A DNA stretch of 7,391 nucleotides, taken from Acidobacteriota bacterium (GTDB lineage: Bacteria; Acidobacteriota; Terriglobia; Acidiferrales; UBA7541). Position numbers and translations under genes: made by a program. The DNA is taken from assembly GCA_003224135.1 (NCBI GenBank), contig QHYO01000592.1, positions 1 to 7,391 on the forward strand, given 5' to 3'. Within the stretch, counting starts at the first letter, position 1. Each line of letters starts with the position of its first letter. The notes under the pieces are model-generated. The model was not told the origin of the DNA, did no database searches, and worked only from the letters and a program-made list of their open reading frames with translations. This document shows positions 1 through 5,586 of this stretch, in pieces.

Positions 1-2
1 AG

Positions 3-725
3 CAGCGCAGCACGCTGGTGCACACTTCGCGCGAGGAATTGCTTGCGCGGCTTGAGGACCGGCTGCACGAGGTGCGCACGCGTTGGGATGCGCAGCTTGA
101 GGGCTACCGGATTCGCGCGGAAGAAATCGTTCAGCGAATCGACCGACAGGCCGGCGCGACCCAGAAAAATTTGGGCGACGCACGGGAAGCCAGCGAACGC
201 GCTTTGCGCGAAACGCAGCAACGGATTTCGACGCTGATCGCGGACTCGCTATCTGGAGCGCTCGAGGAATTCAACCGCGGCGTCTCACAGGCTTCGCATC
301 GCCACCTGACAAATTTACTGGAAGAAGCACAATCGCTGACTCGAGAGGCAACAGCGCATCTCGAATCAAGCGCGGCGGAAGCTCGTGCGACCGTCGAGAC
401 GTCCGCAAGCGAGGCGCTCGGCGAATTCCGGAGGCAGGCGGAGATTCATGCGACGGTCACGGCGACTGACACGACGCAGCGGGTTACCTCGGCATTGGCT
501 GCGCTCGATGCGGAACATCGCGCGGCATGCGACACCCGCCGCAAGTCGATCGAATCGGACATAGCGCGCTCAACGGAGCAGGTTACCGAACAGTTCAGGC
601 AAGGACTCCGTGCGTTTTTCTACTCATGTCTGGTCGCGGCTGTAGGTGCGGTAGAGCAGCATTCGCAGACCACGCGAGAGGGGTTGTCGCTCGACCCAAA
701 GAATTTTTTGCCACCGCAGGCGTAA
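3..725 (+). CDS. Coiled-coil protein of unknown function, 3' part (start lies left of the window)
   Basis: I do not recognise a named family. The frame is open to the left edge: codons before the GTG at 18 read Q-R-S-T-L with no stop, so that GTG is probably internal and the gene is 5'-truncated by the window. About 240 residues are visible, ending at TAA 723-725. Counting from the GTG at 18, residues 1-198 are rich in Ala, Glu, Arg, Gln, Ser and Thr with heptad-like spacing of Leu, Ile and Val, as expected of a long alpha-helical coiled coil. The only hydrophobic stretch is near the C-terminus (about 199-212, FFYSCLVAAVGAV), followed by a short polar tail. That stretch is too short and interrupted to call a secure membrane helix. 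A chemoreceptor-like or cytoskeletal coiled coil is possible, but no MCP signalling hairpin is visible. The gene ends 3 bases from the end of the opposing amidohydrolase gene. Confidence 0.75.
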   Translation, partial: QRSTLVHTSREELLARLEDRLHEVRTRWDAQLEGYRIRAEEIVQRIDRQAGATQKNLGDAREASERALRETQQRISTLIADSLSGALEEFNRGVSQASHRHLTNLLEEAQSLTREATAHLESSAAEARATVETSASEALGEFRRQAEIHATVTATDTTQRVTSALAALDAEHRAACDTRRKSIESDIARSTEQVTEQFRQGLRAFFYSCLVAAVGAVEQHSQTTREGLSLDPKNFLPPQA

Positions 726-728
726 TCT

Positions 729-2039
729 CTAGTGACGGGAAGTTTCGTCCTTATAAACCACGCCACCCTTCATCACGAACTTCACGTGTTGCAATTCCTT
801 GATGTCCTTCAGCGGATCGCCAGACACCGCGACTAGATCGGCCCACTTGCCCGGCTCAATAGCCCCTAGCTTTTCGCTCCAACCCAAAGCTTCCGCCGCT
901 CTGATCGTGCCGGACTGAATGGCTTCCATCGGCGTCATTCCGTAATTCACGTAGTAGTCGAATTCGACCGCTTCGTTCAGCTCACGCCAATCTGAGCCAC
1001 CGGCGTCGGTTCCGAGGGCGATCTTTACTCCGCGTTTGCGGGCTTTCTGAAATGCCGCCTTTTCGAGGTCGACCATCTTTGTCCAATTCCCTCCGCGGCC
1101 CGGTGCGACGTAGGCAACGACCATGATCGTCGGTACCCACGTAGTTCCCTTTTTCACCATTTCATCCATCAGCGGCTCGGTCAAGCCGACGCCGTGCTCG
1201 ATTGTGTCTACGCCGGCGCGCAACGCTGCCGCAATTCCGTCGCTGCCGATGGCATGCGCGGCCACTCTTTTGCCTAAGCGGTGCGTTTCGTCGACGATTG
1301 CTTTTGCTTCGTCATCAGTAAAATTCACCATGCTATGCAGCACGCCATCAGACTCGATCTGATATCCGCGGTCGGAGTAGTACTTGATCCAGTCCGCACC
1401 GTACATGACCTGTTCGCGAACAGCTTTGCGCGCGCCATCGGCTCCGTCGACATACTGGACGCCAGTGGGAAGTTTCAGTTCCCAGGAATAGCCGAGCAGC
1501 GGATACATTCCGGTAGGGGTCATGGCGCGTGTAGCGACCTGCATCCGCGGGCCAGGAACTTCGCCATTTTGTATGGCAGTTTTGACGTCCACATCGGCGT
1601 ACATCGCGCCTTCTGTTTCGACATCGCGAATCGTTGTAAACCCGTTTTCAAGTGCAATGCGCCCGTTGCGCGCGCCAAGAATGGCTCGATATGGGATGGA
1701 CTGCTTGAGCAGCTGCTTATCGTAATCGTCGGCGGTGATGTCGCCGTTAAGAAGGACGTGCGTATGCAGATCGATGAACCCAGGCAAAACCGTGTATTTT
1801 GAGAGGTCGATTATCTCGACACCCGCCGGCGCCGGGCCGCTCAGGGTAACGGACACAATCTTGTCCCCTTCGATGACAATGACGACGTTGTCAAGCGACT
1901 TGTCGCTCTTGCCGTCGATCAGGTGACCGGCACGAACGGCCAGCCGCTTGGGCGGACCTTGTTTCTTATCTTGCGCTCCGAGTGGCACTGAAAAGGCAAC
2001 CAGCAACACTAGGGTATAGACGAAATTTCTCCAGCTCAT
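729..2039 (-). CDS. Secreted metal-dependent amidohydrolase (imidazolonepropionase/prolidase-like)
   Basis: The 436-residue product belongs to the amidohydrolase superfamily of TIM-barrel metal hydrolases. It most resembles the COG1228 group, which includes imidazolonepropionase-like enzymes and Xaa-Pro dipeptidases, so it probably cleaves a C-N bond in an amide, cyclic amide or dipeptide. Visible ligands are HxH (H92, H94 in LPGFIDLHTH), a probable carboxylated lysine K219 (DWIKYY), H262 (AAHA), H282 (TIEHG) and catalytic D345 (ALGTDAGG). The C-terminal DLVAVSGDPL (401-410) is the usual return to the small beta-sandwich domain. All key residues are present, so it looks active and binuclear. 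Residues 1-23 form a signal peptide (short basic start, hydrophobic core, ending in LGAQ), so it acts in the periplasm or outside. The ATG at 2039 is chosen because GAGGAGG lies 9 bases upstream; the longer frame to a TTG at 2177 would bury the signal peptide. The substrate is unknown. It is divergent from the exporter operon, and no functional link is shown. Confidence 0.9.
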   Translation of the reverse strand: MSWRNFVYTLVLLVAFSVPLGAQDKKQGPPKRLAVRAGHLIDGKSDKSLDNVVIVIEGDKIVSVTLSGPAPAGVEIIDLSKYTVLPGFIDLHTHVLLNGDITADDYDKQLLKQSIPYRAILGARNGRIALENGFTTIRDVETEGAMYADVDVKTAIQNGEVPGPRMQVATRAMTPTGMYPLLGYSWELKLPTGVQYVDGADGARKAVREQVMYGADWIKYYSDRGYQIESDGVLHSMVNFTDDEAKAIVDETHRLGKRVAAHAIGSDGIAAALRAGVDTIEHGVGLTEPLMDEMVKKGTTWVPTIMVVAYVAPGRGGNWTKMVDLEKAAFQKARKRGVKIALGTDAGGSDWRELNEAVEFDYYVNYGMTPMEAIQSGTIRAAEALGWSEKLGAIEPGKWADLVAVSGDPLKDIKELQHVKFVMKGGVVYKDETSRH

Positions 2040-2048
2040 CCGGGCGGC

Positions 2049-2055
2049 CCTCCTC
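2049..2055 (-). promoter_or_regulatory. Ribosome binding site of the amidohydrolase gene
   Basis: On the minus strand this reads GAGGAGG, 9 bases before the ATG at 2039. It is the evidence for starting the protein at that ATG rather than at the upstream in-frame TTG (2177), which has no comparable site. Confidence 0.8.
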
Positions 2056-2345
2056 GAATTGCGAAGCTTAGCAGTTCCCTTTCGTCCGAGCGAACAGGGC
2101 TGGGCAAGATCGCCGGACCGAGCAGGCACGCCTCGGCAAGCACGGTCGGATGGAAGCCGTCCGCAGTCCGTTTTCAACCCTGTTCTCCGGTCGCGAAGGG
2201 CGCTTGCCGGTGGCGTGGCGGCGTTCGCCGATTCGTCCCGGTGGCCCCATTTTTCCCCTGATATAAACGGGGCAGGTTTCGCGTATAGTTAGGGGGACAC
2301 GCACGAGCGACGGGCTTCCCCCCGGACTCTACCCGAATCTGAAAA

Positions 2346-2374
2346 TTGCAGGTTTGCCTGCTCGACGTTACATT
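2346..2374 (+). promoter_or_regulatory. Possible sigma-70-like promoter with an internal dyad, upstream of the adaptor gene
   Basis: TTGCAG (2346-2351) and TACATT (2369-2374) are spaced by exactly 17 bases, but each matches the consensus only partly (3 of 6 and 4 of 6). A perfect 5-base inverted repeat, GCAGG-tttg-CCTGC (2348-2361), lies across the -35 box and spacer and could be an operator. Against it, transcription would begin around 2381, on top of the adaptor's ribosome binding site. The true promoter may therefore lie further upstream. Confidence 0.2.
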
Positions 2375-2380
2375 TCGCCA

Positions 2381-2387
2381 AGAGGAG
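2381..2387 (+). promoter_or_regulatory. Ribosome binding site of the adaptor gene, unusually far from the start
   Basis: AGAGGAG sits 13 bases before the ATG at 2401, longer than the usual 5 to 9. No in-frame alternative start with better spacing is available, and the protein from 2401 has the expected short cytoplasmic leader before its membrane anchor. AGAG (2381-2384) can also pair with CTCT (2391-2394), which might partly mask the site. Confidence 0.45.
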
Positions 2388-2400
2388 CATCTCTCTACCC

Positions 2401-3609
2401 ATGCCGGCTGCGGATCTAGCATCACTGAAAATTCATGACACTGCTCGCCCGCGTGGGAGCGCCGGAAAATTCTGGGGCTTCTTCGCTGCCGGGCTTGGTG
2501 TGCTTTTGTTGGTAGCAGGGGCGGTGTTCGCACTGAAGAATCGTGCGCCTGTAGTTGAAGCCGCGGTGGCGCGACCAGCAGGTGATCCCGGGCAGCAGAC
2601 CCTGCTGAACGCGAGCGGGTACGTGACGCCGCGGCGACGGGCAACCGTGGCGGCGAAAATCACGGGACGGGTAACTGGTGTTTTTTTTGATGAGGGCAAT
2701 CACGCGAAGGAAGGTCAACTGCTTGCGACACTGGACGATTCTGACGTGAGACGCGCGCTCGAGTCAGCCGTAGCCGACCGTGATTCATCGAGAGCGGCGG
2801 TTCAAGATTATGAAGTACAGCTTCGCTATGCAGAAATCCAATTGCACCGGGCACAAGAACTGAAAGCAGCAAACGTGCAAAGCCAGGATCAATTGGACAA
2901 TGCGCGCACCCAGGCAGATAGCCTGCAAGCAAAGATCGCGCTCGCAAAACAGCAAATCAACGCCGCTGAATCGCGCATCGCAGTAGCGCAGCAGGCCGTA
3001 GACAACTGCACGATACGCGCGCCGTTTTCGGGGATTATCGTCTCAAAGGATGCTCAGGTGGGCGAAATGGTGTCGCCAATTTCAGCGGGCGGCGGTTTCA
3101 CGCGGACGGGCATCGCCACCGAAGTAGACGTGAACGAGGCTTACATTGCCCGTGTGCAGTCGGGCCAACGCGTAACTTCCACGCTCGACGCTTATCCGGA
3201 TTGGCAAATTCCATCGCACGTGCGAACGGTAATTCCAACTGCCGACCGCCAAAAGGCGACGGTGAAGGTCCGCATTTCTTTCGACAAACTGGATCCGCGC
3301 ATTTTGCCGGACATGGGCGTGAAGGTGGCGTTTATGGCCGAGGAAGAGGCCAAGAAAAAAGGCGCGCAGGAGAAGGACAAAGGACCGAAACCGACGGCGA
3401 TCATTCCTAAAACGGCAGTGCGAACTGACAGCGGAAAATCATACGTTTTCTTATTGCGCGATACAAAGATCGAGCGACGCGGAGTCACGCTGGGCAATGA
3501 TCGTGGTTCGGACGTGGAAATCATGGCGGGCGTGAATTCTGGCGATTCGCTGGTCGCGCACGGGCCAGAGAATTTGCAGGACGGCCAAACCGTCAGAATC
3601 AATCAATGA
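2401..3609 (+). CDS. ABC exporter periplasmic adaptor (HlyD/MacA-type membrane-fusion protein)
   Basis: The 402-residue product is a membrane-fusion adaptor. It would sit in the inner membrane and bridge the permease pair to an outer-membrane channel. Domains in order: a short cytoplasmic leader, one membrane helix (about 24-45), the first half of the lipoyl domain (81-115, with ITGRVTGVFFDEGNHAKEGQ), a long Gln/Ala-rich alpha-hairpin (about 116-202), the second lipoyl half (203-226, CTIRAPFSGIIVSKDAQVGE), a beta-barrel domain (about 227-312) and a C-terminal membrane-proximal domain (IIPKTAV at 334-340, then to 402). A charged Lys/Glu-rich insert lies at 314-330. From memory, the family has roughly TIVDMDSLEI between the glycine-rich GGGFTRTGI and EVDVNE. 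Here GIAT runs straight into EVDVNE (239-246), so about 9 residues seem to be missing in frame. It is the first gene of the operon, 87 bases before the ATPase gene. MacA, DevB and HlyD are the nearest named relatives, but the substrate is unknown. Confidence 0.9.
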   Translation: MPAADLASLKIHDTARPRGSAGKFWGFFAAGLGVLLLVAGAVFALKNRAPVVEAAVARPAGDPGQQTLLNASGYVTPRRRATVAAKITGRVTGVFFDEGNHAKEGQLLATLDDSDVRRALESAVADRDSSRAAVQDYEVQLRYAEIQLHRAQELKAANVQSQDQLDNARTQADSLQAKIALAKQQINAAESRIAVAQQAVDNCTIRAPFSGIIVSKDAQVGEMVSPISAGGGFTRTGIATEVDVNEAYIARVQSGQRVTSTLDAYPDWQIPSHVRTVIPTADRQKATVKVRISFDKLDPRILPDMGVKVAFMAEEEAKKKGAQEKDKGPKPTAIIPKTAVRTDSGKSYVFLLRDTKIERRGVTLGNDRGSDVEIMAGVNSGDSLVAHGPENLQDGQTVRINQ

Positions 3610-3616
3610 AACTTAC

Positions 3617-3678
3617 TCAGGGTTTGAAGTACAAACTTGTTCATCTCAGGGCTTGTAAAACAAGCCTTGAAACCCTGA
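3617..3678 (+). repeat. Nested intercistronic stem-loop between adaptor and ATPase genes
   Basis: The spacer holds an outer stem, TCAGGGTTT (3617-3625) with AAACCCTGA (3670-3678), 9 perfect pairs. It encloses a strong hairpin, TCAGGGCTTGT (3646-3656) with ACAAGCCTTGA (3660-3670), 11 pairs including one G-U, with an AAA loop. The left half can fold on its own as GTTTG-aagta-CAAAC (3622-3636). CTCAGGG(T/C)TTG occurs twice, 29 bases apart (3616-3626, 3645-3655), and TGAAACCC is tandemly duplicated (3668-3683). There is no following T-tract, so this is not a standard intrinsic terminator. Lying 5 bases before the ATPase ribosome binding site, it could act as an mRNA processing or stability element, a partial attenuator, or a palindromic repeat element. 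Confidence 0.75.
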
Positions 3679-3683
3679 AACCC

Positions 3684-3690
3684 GGAGGAG
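3684..3690 (+). promoter_or_regulatory. Ribosome binding site of the ABC ATPase gene
   Basis: GGAGGAG is followed by 6 bases and then the ATG at 3697, a near-ideal arrangement. It begins 5 bases after the end of the stem-loop, so folding or processing of that structure could affect access to it. Confidence 0.85.
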
Positions 3691-3696
3691 TAACGC

Positions 3697-4440
3697 ATGA
3701 TTCGAGTGGACAACAACGGAAGTTCCTCAGCCCTGATTCAAGTGCGTGGTGTTAACAAGACCTACCGCCGCGGCGGAGAGAACATTCAGGTTTTGCAGGG
3801 CCTGAATCTCGATGTGGACAAGGGCGATTTCGTGGCGTTCATGGGGCCGAGCGGTTCGGGCAAAACGACGCTACTCAATTTGCTGGGCGGACTCGACGTC
3901 CCGACCTCGGGTCACATCTCGGTCGATGGAGATGAGATCACGCATATGTCCGCAAGCAAACTGACGCAATGGCGCGCGCGCCACGTCGGATTCATCTTTC
4001 AGATGTACAACCTGATCCCCGTCCTCACCGCGTTTCAAAACGTGGAGCTTCCGCTGCTGCTGACAAAACTTTCGAAGTCGCAGCGCAAGCAGCACGTCGA
4101 AACGGCGTTGTCTGTCGTCGGGCTTGCCGACCGCATGCACCACTATCCGCGGCAACTCTCCGGCGGACAGGAGCAGCGCGTGACGATCGCACGTGCGATT
4201 GTGTCCGACCCGACGTTTCTGTTGTGCGACGAGCCCACCGGCGACCTCGACCGCAAGAGCGCTACGGAAATCATGCAACTGATTGAAGAATTGGTGGCGA
4301 AGCACGGAAAAACAGTTTTGATGGTAACTCACGATCCGGTAGTCGCGGACCGCGCGCATATCACGCTACACCTTGAAAAGGGCGTGCTCGTCGAAGGTAG
4401 CAAGCTTCCGCAGAACGCCATGGCAGGAGGGGTGGCATGA
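3697..4440 (+). CDS. ABC transporter ATP-binding protein, MacB/LolD-like
   Basis: The 247-residue cytoplasmic ATPase of the exporter hydrolyses ATP to drive movement of the two FtsX-type permeases. All nucleotide-binding motifs are intact: Walker [10 protein letters not shown] (50-58), Q-loop glutamine at 102 ([10 protein letters not shown]), ABC signature LSGGQ (154-158), Walker B LLCDEP with catalytic E179, D-loop GDLD (182-185) and switch histidine H212 (MVTHD). The spacing and the [15 protein letters not shown] segment after the Q-loop are typical of the LolD/MacB/FtsE ATPase group, and 247 residues is a normal length. The start at 3697 has a strong GGAGGAG site. The 3' end overlaps the permease 1 start in an ATGA (4437-4440), indicating translational coupling. 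Nothing in this gene looks degraded, unlike its neighbours on either side. Confidence 0.95.
   Translation: MIRVDNNGSSSALIQVRGVNKTYRRGGENIQVLQGLNLDVDKGDFVAFMGPSGSGKTTLLNLLGGLDVPTSGHISVDGDEITHMSASKLTQWRARHVGFIFQMYNLIPVLTAFQNVELPLLLTKLSKSQRKQHVETALSVVGLADRMHHYPRQLSGGQEQRVTIARAIVSDPTFLLCDEPTGDLDRKSATEIMQLIEELVAKHGKTVLMVTHDPVVADRAHITLHLEKGVLVEGSKLPQNAMAGGVA
4425..4432 (+). promoter_or_regulatory. Ribosome binding site of permease 1
   Basis: AGGAGGGG lies within the last codons of the ATPase gene, 4 bases before the ATG at 4437. Together with the ATGA overlap it supports coupled translation of the ATPase and permease. Confidence 0.75.
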
Positions 4441-5585
4441 AATTCTCCAGGCTGATTTTTGCAAATCTTTTCCGCAAAAAAGTACGGCTGATCCTGACGA
4501 TTGGCTCTTTCGCCGTAGCGTTGTTCCTGTTCGCGTTTCTTGCAGTGGTGCGGGACGCGTTCGGGCGCGGAGCCGATGTTGCAGGCGCGGACAGGCTCGT
4601 GATTATCAATCGGACGTCCATCATCAATCCGATTCCGCTTTCCTATCGCGACAAGATTCTGCGCATCCCGGGCGTGAAATACGTAACACACAACAACTGG
4701 TTTGGCGGAGTCTATAAGGACGAAAAGAACTTTTTCCCGCAATTCGTGATCGATCCTGAAAACCAACGCCAGGTGGTTCCAGAATTGATGGTTCCTGACG
4801 ATCAGTGGAATGCGTTTCTGAAAGATCGTCAGGGCGCGATTGCCGGTGCGCGCACAGCGCAGCGGTTCGGCTGGAAAATAGGTGACAGGATTCCCATCAA
4901 AACTACCCTTTACGGCGGGGGCGCATAGGAGTTCAACCTTGTGGGGATCTATCACGGCAAACGTCCGCAGGACGACGAGACGCAGTTCTGGTTTCAATGG
5001 GATTATTTTGAGGAAAAAGTTCCTGAGCGCGTGAAAGGGCAAATCGGCTGGTACGTACTTCGCCTGGATAGTCCCGACGATGCCGTGCGCGTGGCGAAAA
5101 CGATTGACGCCGAGTTCGCGAATTCACCGTTTGAAACAAAAACGCAGACCGAATCCGCTTTCGCTGCGAGTTGGGTCAAGCAATTCGGCAACATTCAGTT
5201 TTTGATCCTGTCGATTGGTGTAGTGGTTTTTTTCACGCTGCTACTGGTCACCGGCAACACCATGGCGATTTCCGTCCGCGAGCGAACATCCGAGTTGGCT
5301 GTGTTCAAGGCAATTGGCTTTTCTGACCGCGCAGTGTTGTTTTTTGTTCTCGCTGAATCGCTCGTCATTGCGCTGATCGGGGGACTGTTGGGACTGGCGC
5401 TCGCCGTGCTTGCTGTGCCCGCGCTCGCAACAGCACTGAATGGCTTGCTTCCGAGTCTTGTGCTTGCACCAGCGATTCTGGGCTTGGGCTTGGTCGTTGC
5501 CATCGCAGTTGGAATCATCAGCGGACTTTTGCCGGGCATTACCGCGATGCGTATGCGCGTTGTGAACGCGCTTCGGAGAGTCTGA
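4437..5585 (+). pseudogene. FtsX/MacB-type ABC permease 1, interrupted by an in-frame TAG at 4926-4928
   Basis: Read through the stop, the gene encodes 382 residues in a single frame. The layout is membrane helix 1 (about 18-38), an extracytoplasmic MacB-PCD-like domain (about 40-250), helix 2 (252-276), the conserved cytoplasmic loop VRERTSELAVFKAIGF (280-295), helix 3 (299-325) and helix 4 (345-365), then LLPGITAMRMR. Codon 164 is TAG, directly followed in frame by E-F-N-L-V-G-I-Y, a conserved strand of the family. From memory, homologues carry Trp here, so TGG to TAG is the likely change. No frameshift is involved. The stop leaves a 163-residue N-part with helix 1 and a 214-residue C-part (from GTG 4941) with helices 2-4. 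The loop motif and helix 2 fall within 2 residues of their positions in permease 2, which confirms one original gene. The result could be a nonsense pseudogene, a stop-restart split gene or a sequencing error. ATPase overlap is 4 bases; permease 2 begins 1 base after the stop. Confidence 0.85.
4927..4943 (+). promoter_or_regulatory. Possible restart site created at the premature stop (AGGAG ... GTG)
   Basis: The TAG stop merges into TAGGAG, giving AGGAG (4927-4931), then 9 bases to an in-frame GTG (4941-4943). A terminating ribosome could in principle reinitiate here and make the 214-residue C-part. If the ancestral codon was TGG, this site would have read GGGAG, so the same base change made the stop and improved the site. 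Whether it is used cannot be told from sequence. The C-part would lack helix 1 and start inside the extracytoplasmic domain, so its membrane insertion is doubtful. Confidence 0.3.
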
Positions 5586-5586
5586 C

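Larger units (their letters stand above)
2040..2400. other. Divergent intergenic region between amidohydrolase and exporter operon
   Basis: These 361 bases separate two divergently transcribed genes and must hold both promoters. I see no credible gene: the open frames crossing it lack ribosome binding sites and have unbiased, Arg/Pro-rich compositions typical of GC-rich noise. Visible details are weak. There is a TATAGT hexamer at 2284-2289 without a good -35 partner, an AT-rich island (ATATAAA, 2261-2267) flanked by CCCC and GGGG, a weak dyad GACCG...CGGTC (2116-2120 / 2143-2147), and a promoter-like pair close to the adaptor start. No convincing promoter could be found for the minus-strand gene. 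Confidence 0.6.

Noticed and set aside
18..20. GTG as the true start of the coiled-coil gene
   Set aside because: The frame is open upstream to the window edge, no ribosome binding site can be seen, and the coiled-coil pattern is already under way, so the gene most likely begins outside the window.
2116..2147. Dyad GACCG...CGGTC with an inner CCGAG...CTCGG as an operator
   Set aside because: The arms are only 5 bases with long loops in GC-rich sequence, and such matches are common by chance.
2040..2177. N-terminal extension of the amidohydrolase to a TTG at 2177
   Set aside because: It would bury a clear signal peptide behind 46 Arg-rich residues and has no ribosome binding site, whereas the ATG at 2039 has GAGGAGG at good spacing.
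2284..2289. TATAGT as the -10 box of an operon promoter
   Set aside because: No TTGACA-like hexamer lies 16 to 18 bases upstream, so there is too little to call it a feature; it is only mentioned in the intergenic entry.
3646..3670. Inner hairpin of the spacer as a rho-independent terminator of the adaptor gene
   Set aside because: No T-tract follows the stem; instead the sequence continues into an A- and C-rich stretch and then a strong ribosome binding site for the next operon gene.
3871..4359. Long open frame antisense to the ABC ATPase gene (162 codons), and similar antisense frames at 5195-5594 and 5604-6035
   Set aside because: They lie wholly over strongly conserved coding sequence, have no domain-like composition or ribosome binding sites, and are expected by chance opposite GC-rich genes.
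4437..5585. Frameshift as the cause of the split permease
   Set aside because: Both parts are in the same reading frame (4437 and 4941 differ by a multiple of 3) and only one stop codon lies between them, so it is a nonsense codon and not an indel.
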